The notes: generated from the sequence alone by a model not told the origin. Positions 7,900-23,140 are shown, numbered from the stretch's first letter. The stretch is 64,000 bases of DNA from Paracidovorax citrulli (GCF_900100305.1 NZ_FNEY01000017.1:1-64000); one strand, 5' to 3'. Program-made: numbers and translations.

Positions 7900-9342
7900 T
7901 CATCCGTGCCGGATGGCCACGGTCTTGAGCGTGGTGAAGCCGTGCAGCGCCTCCAGGCCCTTTTCGCGGCCATGGCCGCTGGACTTCACTCCGCCGAAAG
8001 GCAGTTCCACGCCGCCGGCGGCGCCGTAGTTGTTGATGAACACCTGGCCGCTGGCGATGCGCCGGGCCATGCGGAACTGGCGCCCGCCGTCGCGCGTCCA
8101 CACGCCGGCCACGAGGCCGAAGCGCGTGGCGTTGGCCAACTGCGCGGCGTGGTCCTCGTCCTCGAAGGGCATGGCCGAGAGCACGGGGCCGAAGATTTCC
8201 TCCTGCGCGAGGCGATGGTCCGGTGGCACGTCGCGCAGCAGCGTGGGCGCCTGGTAGAAGCCCGTCTGCGGCGCGCCGTCCACCACGGTGCCCTGGGCCA
8301 TGACGGGGATGCCGGCCACCTGCGCGTCGGAGAGGAAATCCCACACGCGCTGCTGCTGGCTCTGGCGGATCAGCGGCCCCAGGTCGAGGTCCATGGCCGC
8401 GGGCCCGACGCGCAGCGCCTCGAACAGGCCGGCCAGCCGCTCCAGCACCCGTTCGTAGATGAGCGCATCGATCAACATCCGCGAACCGGCCGAGCAGGTC
8501 TGGCCCGCGTTCTGCACGATGGCGTTGACGACCGCGGGCAGGGCGGCGTCCAGGTCGGCATCCGCGAACAGGATCTGCGGGCTCTTGCCGCCCAGCTCCA
8601 GCGTGACCGGGCAGTGCCGCTCGGCCGCGGCCTGCTGGATCAGCGTGCCGATGCGCGGGCTGCCGGTGAAACTGATGTGGTCGATGCCGGGGTGGCGCGC
8701 GAGCGCCTCGCCCACCTCGTGCCCGTAGCCCGTCACGATGTTGATCGCGCCCGGCGGAAAACCCGCCTCGGCGGCCAGCTGCGCGACCCGCAGCAGCGAG
8801 AGGCAGGCGTCCTCCGACGGCTTGACCACGCAGGTGTTGCCCGCCGCCAGCGCGCCGCCCACGCAGCGTCCGAAGATCTGCATGGGGTAGTTCCAGGGCA
8901 CGATGTGCCCCGTCACGCCGTGCGGCTCGCGCCAGGTGAGCACGCTGTAGCCGTCCATGTAGGGGATGGTGTCGCCGTGGAGCTTGTCGCAGGCACCGGC
9001 ATAGAACTCGAAATAGCGCGCCAGCGCGACGGCATCGGCACGCGCCTGCCGGGTGGGCTTGCCGCAGTCGCGCCGTTCGATGTCCGCCAGTTCCTCCGCA
9101 TGGTGCGCCACCACTTGCGACAGGCGCGTCAGCAGCCGGCCGCGCTCGGCCGGTGCGAGCGTGCGCCACGCGGTGTCGTGACAGTGCCGCGCCGCGCGCA
9201 CGGCCGCGTCGATGTCCTCGGCCGTGCCGCGCTGGATCTCGTCGTAGGGCTGGCCGTCGGAGGGGTCGATCACCGGCAGGGTGCGGCCGCCGGTGGAGGG
9301 TACCGCGGCATTGGCAATGTGGTGGTACTGCATGCGGGCCAT
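7900..9342 (-). CDS. NAD(P)-dependent aldehyde dehydrogenase
   Basis: This 480-residue enzyme of the aldehyde dehydrogenase superfamily oxidises an aldehyde to its acid. Visible landmarks are the cofactor-site asparagine in PWNYPMQIF, FTGSPRIGTLI, the general-base glutamate in LELGGKSPQ, and the catalytic cysteine in NAGQTCSAGSRM. The ending PFGGVKSSGHGREKG is typical of betaine-aldehyde-type members. The substrate cannot be fixed. It begins 24 bases after a Crp/Fnr-family regulator gene on the same strand, so the two probably form an operon and the regulator may control it. Confidence 0.93.
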   Translation of the reverse strand: MARMQYHHIANAAVPSTGGRTLPVIDPSDGQPYDEIQRGTAEDIDAAVRAARHCHDTAWRTLAPAERGRLLTRLSQVVAHHAEELADIERRDCGKPTRQARADAVALARYFEFYAGACDKLHGDTIPYMDGYSVLTWREPHGVTGHIVPWNYPMQIFGRCVGGALAAGNTCVVKPSEDACLSLLRVAQLAAEAGFPPGAINIVTGYGHEVGEALARHPGIDHISFTGSPRIGTLIQQAAAERHCPVTLELGGKSPQILFADADLDAALPAVVNAIVQNAGQTCSAGSRMLIDALIYERVLERLAGLFEALRVGPAAMDLDLGPLIRQSQQQRVWDFLSDAQVAGIPVMAQGTVVDGAPQTGFYQAPTLLRDVPPDHRLAQEEIFGPVLSAMPFEDEDHAAQLANATRFGLVAGVWTRDGGRQFRMARRIASGQVFINNYGAAGGVELPFGGVKSSGHGREKGLEALHGFTTLKTVAIRHG

Positions 9343-9366
9343 TGTGCGACACGCGCGTCCTGCCGG

Positions 9367-10086
9367 TCAGCCGCAGGCCGCGCGCAGGCCGTCCAGGTCC
9401 AGGATCTCGACGCCGCCGCGGTGCATGCGCAGCAGGCCGCGGCCCTGCAGGTCGCGCAGGATCTGGTTGGTGGTCTGGCGCGAGAGCGCGAGCATCAGCG
9501 CCAGTTGCTCCTGCGACAGCGAGAGCAGGCGGCGCGTGCGCCCTTCGCCGGCCCACTGCCCGTAGCCCTCGGCCATGAGCACCAGCCGCCGCGCGAGGCG
9601 CTGGGGCGCGGGCAGCAGCGCGAGCTCTTCCAGCGCGACGAAGGCGGTGCGCAGCTTGTCGGCCAGCAGCATGCCCAGGGCGTGCCAATGGGCCGGATGC
9701 CGCGCCAGCCAGGCCAGCAGGGGCGCCTGCGGCACGTGCAGCAGCAGCGTGCCGGGCTCGGCCGCATGCGCGTCGTGCGTGCGCGCGGCGCGGTCGAAGA
9801 CCGCGATCTCGCCGAACCAGGCGGGTGGCTCCAGCCGCGTGAGCAGGGCGGCGCGTGGCTGCGGATCGGGGCCGCCCACGCCGGAGATGTCGATCGCGCC
9901 GCGCACGACGGCATACAGCCCGCACGGCGGATCGCCCCGCAGGAAGAGCGCCTGCCCGGGCTGCAGCGCGCGCATGTGCGCCATGCCGGCGAGCGCACCG
10001 GCCAGCTCGGGGGGCAGGGCGGCGAACCACCGGCCCGAGGCGAGCGTGGCGAGATGGTCCGCGGGGGAGGTCAGGGCGTCGGGCAT
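9367..10086 (-). CDS. Crp/Fnr-family transcriptional regulator
   Basis: The protein has an N-terminal cyclic-nucleotide-type beta-barrel (QALFLRGDPPCGLYAVVRGAI and PPAWFGEIAVFDRAARTHDA), a dimer helix, and a C-terminal winged helix with the recognition helix in SQEQLALMLALSRQTTNQIL. There is no N-terminal cysteine cluster, so it is not a canonical oxygen-sensing FNR; its ligand is unknown. ATG 10086 (MPDALTSP) gives 239 residues. A longer form from 10152 adds a low-complexity segment. Downstream, 24 bases away, is an aldehyde dehydrogenase that may be its target. It is divergent from the membrane protein at 10211. Confidence 0.88.
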   Translation of the reverse strand: MPDALTSPADHLATLASGRWFAALPPELAGALAGMAHMRALQPGQALFLRGDPPCGLYAVVRGAIDISGVGGPDPQPRAALLTRLEPPAWFGEIAVFDRAARTHDAHAAEPGTLLLHVPQAPLLAWLARHPAHWHALGMLLADKLRTAFVALEELALLPAPQRLARRLVLMAEGYGQWAGEGRTRRLLSLSQEQLALMLALSRQTTNQILRDLQGRGLLRMHRGGVEILDLDGLRAACG

Positions 10087-10210
10087 GCGGGGGGACCGGG
10101 GCGCCGCTCCGGTGGGTTGTGTCGGCTGGCCGACAGACGGTGCGGCGGCCACCGCGGATTATTCGCTCCAGGCACCCCGACCGAGAGGGCCGCCACGCAG
10201 GAGACGCTCC

Positions 10211-10747
10211 ATGAAAACCCTGATCGACCATCTGTCGCAGTACGCGGACTACCACCGCGATCCGCGCAATATCCAGACCCATTTCGTCGGTGTGCCCATG
10301 ATCATGCTGGCCGTCACGGTGCTGCTGTCGCGTCCGGCGTGGCAGGCCGCCGGCCTGCTGCCGGTGTCGCCCGCCCTCGTTGCGGCGCTGGCCGCCAGCC
10401 TGTTCTATTTCCGGCTCGATGCGCGCTACGGGCTCGCGATGGCCACGGTGCTGGCCGCCATGCTGGCCGTGGGCCAGTGGCTGGCGGGGCAGGGTACCGC
10501 GCTGTGGCTGGGTGCGGGCCTGGGCCTGTTCGTGGTCGGCTGGGTGATCCAGTTCGTGGGCCACTATTACGAGGGCCGCAAGCCCGCCTTCGTGGACGAC
10601 CTCGTGGGCCTGATCGTCGGGCCGCTTTTCGTGGCGGCCGAGATCGGCTTCGCGCTCGGGCTGCGTCGCGAGGTGCAGGCGGCGGTCGAGGCGCGCTCGG
10701 GCCCGGTGCGCCTGAACGAGCGGCCGGGCCGGCCGGCGCGGGCCTGA
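10211..10747 (+). CDS. Mpo1-like (DUF962) membrane protein
   Basis: The 178-residue protein matches the DUF962/Mpo1-like family: an N-terminal segment LSQYADYHRDPRNIQTHFVGVP followed by four or five hydrophobic helices, with the conserved QFVGHYYEGRKPAFVDDLVGLIVGP in the later part. Yeast Mpo1 is an iron-dependent dioxygenase that acts on 2-hydroxy fatty acids. The histidines in YHRD, THFVG and GHYYEG match that family's metal ligands, so a lipid-oxidising role is possible but unproven here. The start at ATG 10211 is backed by AGGAG eight bases upstream. Divergent from the Crp-type regulator. Confidence 0.85.
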   Translation: MKTLIDHLSQYADYHRDPRNIQTHFVGVPMIMLAVTVLLSRPAWQAAGLLPVSPALVAALAASLFYFRLDARYGLAMATVLAAMLAVGQWLAGQGTALWLGAGLGLFVVGWVIQFVGHYYEGRKPAFVDDLVGLIVGPLFVAAEIGFALGLRREVQAAVEARSGPVRLNERPGRPARA

Positions 10748-10762
10748 CCCGGGTCCTTTCCC

Positions 10763-12148
10763 TCAGCGGCGCGGGCGGCGTGCCAGGACCGGCTCGCTCA
10801 CGCCCTGCACGCCCACCAGTGTCAGTACCGTGGCGAGCCCGGTCTGCGCGCCCTTCCAGGCATCGGCCGGGTCGAACCACTCGCCCAGCGCGTGGAAGCC
10901 GCCGGTCTTGCCGCCGCTGCCCAGGATGATGGCGGGGATGCCCAGCCCCATGGGCACGTTGGCGTCGGTGCTGGCCGCGCGCAGCGTGGGCTTGCCGCCC
11001 GAGGCGATGACCGAGGCCACGGCGGCCTGCACGATGGGCTCGCCGGCGGCGGTGGCGCCCGCCGGGCGGTCGCCGATCATCTTCGGCTCGGCCGTGATCC
11101 GTGCGGCGGTGTTCCAGCGGCGGTTTTCTTCCTGAACGCCGCGCTGGATGGCGGCCATGATGTCTTTTTCCGCCTGCAGCAGCGCGGGCAGGGCGTTGGA
11201 GCGGATGTCCACGGCCATCGTGGCGTCGCCCGCGATGGTGTTCACGGAGGTGCCGCCGCCCACCTTGCCCACGGTGAAGGTGGTCTTGGGATCGGCCGGC
11301 ACCTGCACGTCGCCGATGTGCGCGATCGCGCGGCCCATCGCATGGATCGCGCTCGGCACCTGTCCGAAGGCCGCGAAGCTGTGGCCGCCCGGCCCCTTGA
11401 AAGCGACTTCGTAGCGGTGGCTGCCCGTGCCCTGGTTGAGGATGCCGTCGCCCTCGCCGGGCTCCAGGCCGACCATGCCGTCGATGTCCGCATGCTCGCG
11501 GAACAGGGCCTTCATGCCGCGCAGGTTGCCCAGTTCCTCCTCGCCCACATTCGCCACGAAGACGATGTCGCCCACCGTCTGCAGCTGGCGTTCGTTGAGC
11601 GCCTTGAGCCAGGAGAGCAGCACCGTGACGCCGCGCGTGTCGTCCGAAATGCCGGGGGCGTACAGCCGGCCGCCTTCCTCGCGCACGGTGAGGTCGGTGC
11701 CCTCGGGGAACACGGTATCGAGGTGCGCCGACACCACCAGCCTGGGGCCGTTGCCCGTGCCCTTGCGGATGCCCACGGCATTGCCTTCCCGGTCGATGGC
11801 GGCATCGGCCAGGCCCAGTTCCTGGAAACGCTTCACCACGTATTCGGCGCGGCGCTGTTCCTTGAAGGGCGGCGCGGGAATCTGTACCAACTGGCGCAGT
11901 TCGGCGATGGCGCGGTCATGGTCTGCGCGCACGCCGTCCAGTACCTGCTGCACGGCGGGGGCCGAACGCACGGCCTGCAGCGCACGCTGCACGGCCGGGC
12001 TGGCGCCGGGCTGCGGTGCGGTGGCCTGGGCGGAGGCCGGGCCGGCGGCGAGCGCGCCGAGCGCCAGCACGGCCGCCAGGACGGGCTTCCAGCCGGCGGG
12101 CGGCTGGCGGAAAGCGGGGAGGGATCGAGGGGATGCGTGCAGTGGCAT
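10763..12148 (-). CDS. Exported M20-family metallopeptidase
   Basis: The 461-residue protein starts with a signal peptide (hydrophobic core VLAAVLALGALAAGPASA, cleavage near residue 41), so it probably works in the periplasm. It then shows M20/M25/M40 peptidase features: SAHLDTVFP (first zinc His and bridging Asp region), GISDDTRGVTVLLSWL, the catalytic and ligand acids in ANVGEEELGNLRGMK, and a dimerisation domain around GPGGHSFAAFG. Such enzymes cleave amino acids from peptides or acyl groups from amino acids, like peptidase T. The actual substrate is unknown. It stands alone between the Mpo1-like gene, which converges on it, and hppA. Confidence 0.9.
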   Translation of the reverse strand: MPLHASPRSLPAFRQPPAGWKPVLAAVLALGALAAGPASAQATAPQPGASPAVQRALQAVRSAPAVQQVLDGVRADHDRAIAELRQLVQIPAPPFKEQRRAEYVVKRFQELGLADAAIDREGNAVGIRKGTGNGPRLVVSAHLDTVFPEGTDLTVREEGGRLYAPGISDDTRGVTVLLSWLKALNERQLQTVGDIVFVANVGEEELGNLRGMKALFREHADIDGMVGLEPGEGDGILNQGTGSHRYEVAFKGPGGHSFAAFGQVPSAIHAMGRAIAHIGDVQVPADPKTTFTVGKVGGGTSVNTIAGDATMAVDIRSNALPALLQAEKDIMAAIQRGVQEENRRWNTAARITAEPKMIGDRPAGATAAGEPIVQAAVASVIASGGKPTLRAASTDANVPMGLGIPAIILGSGGKTGGFHALGEWFDPADAWKGAQTGLATVLTLVGVQGVSEPVLARRPRR

Positions 12149-12299
12149 CGGACAGCCTTTCTTGGGAGGACCGGGGAGAGGGCCACCTTACCCCGGGCCA
12201 GGCCCCTGGCTTGTCACCTGCGGGCGGCCCATCCCCATGGTCTCCGGGCTCCCAGGGCCGGCAGCTATGGTCGCGCGGCGCAGGGCCGTCGGCTCAGCC

Positions 12300-14381
<2,082 letters not shown>

Positions 14382-14618
14382 GCTCGTCGTCTCCTGTCAA
14401 AGGGGTGCACGAAAAGGAAACACGCAACGCATCGCGGGTGTTTCCGCTGCGTTGCTTCCTCGTGCCCATCGGCCCGCGAGGGCGGGTGGAGACGATTGGC
14501 CAACGCCCGCAATGTACGCCTGCAGGCGCGCCGCCGCAAGCGATGCGCCACGCGCGGACCGGGAGGCGCGCATCCGCCGCTCTAGAATGCGCCCCTGCAT
14601 TCCATCACCATCCCAACC

Positions 14619-15155
14619 ATGTCCCTCAACAACGTCACCCCTGGCAAGAAGCTTCCCGAAAACTTCAACGTGGTCATCGAGATTCCCGCGGAATCCGACC
14701 CGATCAAGTACGAAGTGGACAAGGAATCCGGCGCGGTCTTCGTGGACCGCTTCCTGACCACGGCCATGTACTACCCCTGCAACTACGGCTATGTGCCCCA
14801 GACGCTGTCCGGCGACGGCGACCCGGTGGACGTGCTGGTGATCACGCCGTACCCGCTGCACCCCGGCGTGGTCGTGCCCTGCCGCGCGCTCGGCATCCTG
14901 AAGATGGAAGACGAAGCCGGCGTGGACGGCAAGGTGCTGGCCGTGCCCACCACCAAGATCCTCAAGATGTACGAAGGCTGGAAGACGGTGGACGACGTGA
15001 ACCCCGTGCGCCTGAAGGCCATCAGCCATTTCTTCGAGCACTACAAGGACCTGGAAGAGGGCAAGTGGGTCAAGGTGCTGGGCTGGGAAGGCGTCGATGC
15101 CGCCCACAAGGAAATCACCGACGGCGTCGCCAATTACCAGAAGTCCCAGGGCTGA
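14619..15155 (+). CDS. ppa: Soluble inorganic pyrophosphatase, family I
   Basis: This cytoplasmic Mg2+-dependent enzyme hydrolyses pyrophosphate to phosphate and pulls biosynthetic reactions forward. The 178-residue length fits bacterial family I. Active-site stretches are [47 protein letters not shown] (three of the metal-binding aspartates) and [14 protein letters not shown] -10-like TAGAAT is at about 14583, and a clear hairpin terminator follows at 15208. It is divergent from the membrane pyrophosphatase hppA, an uncommon arrangement worth noting. Confidence 0.97.
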   Translation: MSLNNVTPGKKLPENFNVVIEIPAESDPIKYEVDKESGAVFVDRFLTTAMYYPCNYGYVPQTLSGDGDPVDVLVITPYPLHPGVVVPCRALGILKMEDEAGVDGKVLAVPTTKILKMYEGWKTVDDVNPVRLKAISHFFEHYKDLEEGKWVKVLGWEGVDAAHKEITDGVANYQKSQG

Positions 15156-15207
15156 TGCCCCGGGGCGGGTGGCCCCGCCCCTTGCCGGCGCGCGGCCGGT
15201 ACCCTGG

Positions 15208-15243
15208 AAAAGCCTGCCGGCTGTGCGCCCGCAGGCTTTTTTT
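15208..15243 (+). terminator. Rho-independent terminator after ppa
   Basis: AAAAGCCTGC (15208-15217) pairs perfectly with GCAGGCTTTT (15231-15240), followed by more T to make a seven-T run. This is a textbook intrinsic terminator 50 bases after the ppa stop. It separates ppa from the SOS-controlled imuA operon. Confidence 0.9.
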
Positions 15244-15334
15244 GCGCCCGCGGGGGGGCCGCCATGGCGCCGTATCTCGGGGCGGGCATGGACAACGGCA
15301 CCGATCACGGCCGACAGGTGCAGCGGAATAAATG

Positions 15335-15350
15335 CTGTATATTTGAACAG
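15335..15350 (+). promoter_or_regulatory. LexA (SOS) box of the imuA-imuB-dnaE2 operon
   Basis: CTGTATATTTGAACAG is an exact CTGT-N8-ACAG palindrome, the LexA operator found in beta- and gammaproteobacteria. It ends 16 bases before the imuA start codon, where a bound repressor would block the promoter. The operon should be induced by DNA damage. Confidence 0.92.
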
Positions 15351-15366
15351 TATTCAGCAAGACGCC

Positions 15367-16227
15367 ATGGCCGTACCTCTTCCCATTGTCCCGCCGGCTT
15401 CGCAGGCCCATTCCCGCCCTGGGGCGGGCCCGGCATGGGTGGACGTGCCGGGCGTGTGGCGGGGCGATTCCCTGCGTCCCGTCGATAAGGCCGCAGGAGC
15501 ACGCGTGCAGCCTTCGGGCCATCCGGCACTCGATGCGCAACTGCCCGGCGGCGGCTGGCCGCGGGGCGCGATGTCGGAAGTGCTGCTGGCGGGCCAGGGC
15601 CGGTCCGAATGGCCGCTGCTGCTGCCGGCGCTGGCCGGTGCGGCGGCGCGCCCGGGGCAGGTGGTGCTGGTGGCCCCGCCGCTCGAGCCTTTCGTGCCCG
15701 TGCTGCATGCGGCGGGCCTGCCGGCGGCGCGCCTGTGCTGGGTGGCGCCGCCCGCGGATGGCCGCGATGCCGCGGCCGCCTGGGCCTGCGAGCAGGCGCT
15801 GCGCTGCCGGGATGTGCTGGCCGTGCTGGCCTGGCTGCCGGCCGCACGCCCCGACATGCTGAGGCGCCTGCAGCTGGCGGCTGCGCAGCACGGCCCGCTG
15901 CTGTGGGTTTTCCGTCCCGAGTCCCGGCGGCAGCAGGCATCGCCCGCTCCGCTGCGGCTCTGGGTGCGGCCGGGGGAGGGCGAGGGCGCCTTGCAGGTGC
16001 ACGTGCTCAAGCGCCGCGGCGCGCCGCTGCTGTCGCCGATGGACGTCCCCGCCCACGGCACCGCCCTCGCCACGGCCCTGGCGGCCGCGAGCGCGGCGAA
16101 GCGGCGGCATCTGTCCGCCTGGCGGGAAGGGATGGCGGCGCGCAACGCGCCATCGCGCCTGCGGGTGCGCGGAGAGCAACCGGAGGCCGGCCATGCACTG
16201 GATCGCACTGCCGTCGCGGCAGGATGA
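15367..16227 (+). CDS. imuA: SOS mutasome component ImuA
   Basis: ImuA (a SulA/RecA-like protein) is the first component of the ImuA-ImuB-DnaE2 translesion synthesis machine. The 286-residue protein has the family N-terminus with HPALDAQLPGGGWPRGAMSEVL, then a RecA-like core (VVLVAPPLEPFVPVLHAAGL, followed by CRDVLAVLAWLPAARPDMLRRL). No intact Walker A is evident, as is usual for the family. The C-terminal 60 residues are basic and may contact RecA or ImuB. ATG 15367 follows the LexA box by 16 bases. The gene overlaps imuB by 35 bases. Confidence 0.9.
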   Translation: MAVPLPIVPPASQAHSRPGAGPAWVDVPGVWRGDSLRPVDKAAGARVQPSGHPALDAQLPGGGWPRGAMSEVLLAGQGRSEWPLLLPALAGAAARPGQVVLVAPPLEPFVPVLHAAGLPAARLCWVAPPADGRDAAAAWACEQALRCRDVLAVLAWLPAARPDMLRRLQLAAAQHGPLLWVFRPESRRQQASPAPLRLWVRPGEGEGALQVHVLKRRGAPLLSPMDVPAHGTALATALAAASAAKRRHLSAWREGMAARNAPSRLRVRGEQPEAGHALDRTAVAAG

Positions 16228-17619
16228 GCTGCCGCCGGGCATGCCCGCGGCGGCGGCCGGCTGGTGGGCGCTGCGCTTCACGCCGCGCGTGGCGCTGCTG
16301 GACGAAGCCGTGCTGCTGGAGGTGTCCTGCACCGAGCGGCTCTGGGGCGGCCGCGACCTTCTGCTGACCGTGCTGCGGCAGGGACATGGAGCCTCTCCAC
16401 CTTCGGCTCCGCGTGGAGCACCGGCCGACGGAGGCCCGGCCCCGGGCGAAGAACCTCCTTGTGCGGATGAGGCCCCCATGGCCCAGGCCCCCACGGCCCT
16501 GCAGGCCCTGGCTTTGTTGCGGCTGCAGGCTGCGGGCCGGCCGCTGCCGCGCCGCATGCCGCACGGCCTGCCGCTTGCCACGCTCACCGCCCTGCGGCCG
16601 CATGCCGCCAGCCTGGAGCGCATGGGCTGCCGCACCTGGGGCGCCGTGCGCGCGCTGCCGCGCGACGGCGCGGCCCGGCGGTTCGGCGCCGAGCCGCTGC
16701 GGGCGCTGGACCAGGCCTGGGGCGACGTGCCCCATCTTCTGCCGTGGCTGGAACTGCCCGAGCACTTCGAGCTGCCGGCCGAACTGCCCGCGCCGGCCAC
16801 GTCGGCCGAACAACTGCTCTGGACCGCGAACCGCCTGCTGGGTGCGCTGCGCGACTGGCTGCAGGCGCGCCACCGGGGCGTGCTCGCGCTGGAACTGTCG
16901 TGGCGCCACGACCTGCGCCGGCTCGACGGCCAGGATCTTCCGCCGGGCGACCATCTGGCGGTGCGCACGGCCGAGGCGACGCAGGACCTCGCCCACCTGC
17001 GCCGCCTGCTGGCCGAACACCTGGCGCGCCGGCCCCTGGCGGCGCCGGTGAACCGACTCGTGCTGCGCGCTGCCGATACGGCGGCCTTGCCGCAGGCCAG
17101 CGAGAGCCTGCTGCCGCCGGGCACCGAAGAAGGCGGGGAGGGCGAGGGCTGGCACCAGTGGGTGGAGCGGATGTCCGCCCGCTGGGGGGCCGGGCAGGTG
17201 CGCGTGCCCGTGCTGCAGGCCGACCACCGGCCCGAGCGCATGCAGCGGTGGGAAGCCGCCGCGCGGAACCTGCCGCGGCGCCCGCGGGGTCAGCCGGCGG
17301 ATCGCCGCCAGGGTGCAGGCCCCGCCGCCGCGCCCTGCGAGGCCGCGGGCACCTCCGCCGACGCCGCCTTCTGGCCGGGCTGGCTGGTGCATCCGCCCCG
17401 GCCCCTGGCCCTGCAGGGCGACCGCCCCTGCCTGCAGGGGCCGCTGCGCCTGCTGGCCGGGCCCCACCGGTTCGAAGGCGGCTGGTGGGATGGCGGCATG
17501 GAGCGGCGGGATTATTTCGTGGCGTCGAACGCCGCCGTGGGTACGGTCTGGATCTACCGGCAATGGCAGGGGGACGGCGCGAGCGGGCACCTGCAATGGT
17601 TCTGGCACGGGGTGTATGC

Positions 17620-17623
<4 letters not shown>
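16193..17623 (+). CDS. imuB: ImuB, catalytically inactive Y-family polymerase-like protein
   Basis: ImuB acts as the hub of the mutasome: it resembles a Y-family DNA polymerase but lacks polymerase activity, and it links DnaE2 to the beta clamp. The 476-residue protein has the palm-like LLDEAVLLEVSCTERLWGG near residues 35-55, a helix-hairpin-helix-like region (LERMGCRTWGAVRALPRD), and a little-finger-like C-terminal half. The classical N-terminal catalytic acidic motif of true Y polymerases is not visible. The start at ATG 16193 has GGAGG just upstream and lies inside imuA; the stop overlaps the dnaE2 start as ATGA. Confidence 0.92.
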
Positions 17624-20850
<3,227 letters not shown>

Positions 20851-20851
20851 A

Positions 20852-23140
20852 TCAGCGCCGGGCAGGAGCCGATGCCGCCGGCCTGGGCGTTGCCCCCGCC
20901 TTGCCGGCCTGCACGTCGCGGTCGGCATGGGAGAGCAGGGCGGCGCAGTTCTCGTCGTCCTCCGCGGCCGGCACGGTGACCGGCACCAGGGCCAGCGCCA
21001 CCGGGGCCACGGCCGCGGCGGCGACAGCGGCGCCCGCGCGCAACAGCAGCGGGCCGGCTTCCACGCCGACCTTCGGGTCCGCGAAATGGCCGCGCACGTA
21101 GAGCGGCGTGCGCAGCGAGAAAAACTTCCATTTCAGTGACTCGGGCTTGATGTAGAGGTCCATGTACTCGCGGCCCAGGTCGATCGTGCCCATGGCCTCC
21201 ACCACGGCCTCTTCGGTGTTGAGCTTCACCGAGCGCGTCTGCGCGATCCCGTCCTTGATGCCGAAATCCGCCACGGCGCAGCGCAGCTGCACTTCCTTGT
21301 TCTCGCCGAAGAGCTTGGCCACGACCACGCTGCCCACGTTGAGCGCCGCCAGATCCAGCATCTGCTTGCTGAAACGGCCGTCGCGGATATAGACGCGCGC
21401 CTCGCCGTTGCTGGTGCCCAGCATCTTCGCGATCGAATTGCCCGTGCCGTTCACCGCCATGGCGCCGTCGAGCCGGCCGAAGCTCTTTTCCATGAGCTCG
21501 ACCTTGGGGAAGAGGGCCGACAGGCGCAGTCCGTCCACGCTGCCGCGCAGCCGGGCCTTGAGCGGCGCCTCGCGGCCGTCGAGCACCACGTTGGAATCGA
21601 TCTTGCCCTGTGCCACGCCGAAGCGCAGGGGCGAGAGCGTGAGCTGCGCGTTGTCCATGCGGGCATGCACGTCCAGGTTCTCGATGGGCAGGCTTTCGTC
21701 GCGCACGATGCGCTCGCCCTTGAACTTCAGGTCCAGGTCCATGGCGTTCCAGCGGTCGGTGGCGAAGGCGGCGTCGGGCAGCACCTTGCCCGCGCGCCTG
21801 GACGTGCCTTTCTCCTGCGGCCGCTCGCCGGACGGCGCGCCGACCACCGGCCCCAGGTCGGCCAGGCGCAACTGCCGCGACGCCATCTCGCCCGTGAGGC
21901 GCGGGCGCGGCTGGCCGGAGGTGTAGGTGAGCTGGCCGCGCAGGTCGCTCTGGCCCACCGTGCCGGTGAAGTCCCGGTAATCCCACACCGCGCGGCCCGG
22001 CTCCAGGCTGCCGACCAGGTGGCCCTTGGTGCGGAAGGGGGGCGTATTCGGCAGCACGATGCCGGTGAGCGGATACAGGTCGGCCATGCTCTCGGCCTGC
22101 AGCAGCACCTGCAGGTCCATGCCGGCGAGCGCCAGCGGGTTGGCCAGCGTGCCCTCCACCTCGGCCCGCACCGTGCCGGCGCGTGCCTTGAACTGCAGGG
22201 GGTACTGCACGTCCTGCTGCCGCAGCGACAGTGCGTTGCCCGCCTGGCCGCTGCCTTCGATGCGGGCCCTGGCATAGCGCCCGCGCACATCGAAGCGCAC
22301 GCCGTAGGGGCCGGGCTGGCTTTGGGTCGCCAGGTGCGCGACGAAAGCCAGGTCCTTCTGGGCGTCCGCCATCGCCAGCCGGCCATCGTTGACCACCAGC
22401 CGGGCCACGTTCACCGTCCAGGGGTTAGGGCTGGCGCTGCCGTCGGGAGCAGGGCGGTCGAAGGTCCAGTTGTTGCTGCCGTCTGCACGCCGCGCGAGCG
22501 CCACGTCGGGTGCCTGGATGGACAGCGTACCGACGGACACATGCCGCACCAGCAGCGGCAGCAGCTTGAGGGACGCCGTAGCACTGCCCACCGTGGCCAT
22601 GGGAGGAGGGGGCGCGGACCCGGACCCGGCGCCCCGGGCGGCCTCGGGAGCGCTGGCTGCCGACGCTGGCACCGATGCGGGCGCTGCCGAGGGCGAAGCA
22701 GGCACCCCGGGGGCCGATGCAGCCGCAGAAGCCGCGGCAGCGCGGCGTTCCACCACCCGGGCGTCGGCATTGTCCGCGTCCATGCCCACCGCGCCATAGC
22801 GCCCGAAATCCGTACGGTTGCCCAGCACCATGCGATCCGCCTGCACGGTGAGGCCGGGCACCCAGCGCCGCCAGCCGGTTTCCATGTCCACCGGCTGCGG
22901 CCAGTGCCAGCGGGCCGAGAGATCGCCCTCGATCGCGAAATGCCGCCCGGTCGCCGCGCTCACGCGCTCGTTGATCCAGGGGCGGGCGCGGTTCCAGTCG
23001 AAGGTGAGCAGGATCACGAGGGCGATCAGCGCCAGGACGACCAGTGCGCCCAGCAGGCCCAGCAGCCAGTTGAGGGCGCGCCCGTGCTGCCGGCGTGCCG
23101 CGTGGAAACGGTGGGAGGGGAGCAGGGCGGAAGGGCGCAT
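20852..23140 (-). CDS. AsmA-family protein
   Basis: The 762-residue protein has one N-terminal membrane segment (LLGLLGALVVLALIALVILL, after a basic stretch) and a long periplasmic region ending in the AsmA C-terminal domain (around NSIAKMLGTSNGEARVYIRDGRF). AsmA-like proteins bridge inner and outer membranes and are implicated in phospholipid transport and outer-membrane assembly. A low-complexity Ala/Pro/Ser insertion occupies about residues 105-155. The start at ATG 23140 is chosen because upstream codons are not membrane-protein-like. The C-terminus is a short hydrophobic run followed by an Ala/Pro-rich tail. It converges with dnaE2 with a one-base gap. Confidence 0.88.
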   Translation of the reverse strand: MRPSALLPSHRFHAARRQHGRALNWLLGLLGALVVLALIALVILLTFDWNRARPWINERVSAATGRHFAIEGDLSARWHWPQPVDMETGWRRWVPGLTVQADRMVLGNRTDFGRYGAVGMDADNADARVVERRAAAASAAASAPGVPASPSAAPASVPASAASAPEAARGAGSGSAPPPPMATVGSATASLKLLPLLVRHVSVGTLSIQAPDVALARRADGSNNWTFDRPAPDGSASPNPWTVNVARLVVNDGRLAMADAQKDLAFVAHLATQSQPGPYGVRFDVRGRYARARIEGSGQAGNALSLRQQDVQYPLQFKARAGTVRAEVEGTLANPLALAGMDLQVLLQAESMADLYPLTGIVLPNTPPFRTKGHLVGSLEPGRAVWDYRDFTGTVGQSDLRGQLTYTSGQPRPRLTGEMASRQLRLADLGPVVGAPSGERPQEKGTSRRAGKVLPDAAFATDRWNAMDLDLKFKGERIVRDESLPIENLDVHARMDNAQLTLSPLRFGVAQGKIDSNVVLDGREAPLKARLRGSVDGLRLSALFPKVELMEKSFGRLDGAMAVNGTGNSIAKMLGTSNGEARVYIRDGRFSKQMLDLAALNVGSVVVAKLFGENKEVQLRCAVADFGIKDGIAQTRSVKLNTEEAVVEAMGTIDLGREYMDLYIKPESLKWKFFSLRTPLYVRGHFADPKVGVEAGPLLLRAGAAVAAAAVAPVALALVPVTVPAAEDDENCAALLSHADRDVQAGKAGATPRPAASAPARR

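Noticed and set aside
7906-10929. A very long plus-strand open frame opposite the aldehyde dehydrogenase and Crp-type regulator.
   Set aside because: Its translation is rich in Arg, His, Gly and Ala with no domain. It is an antisense artefact of G/C-rich third positions.
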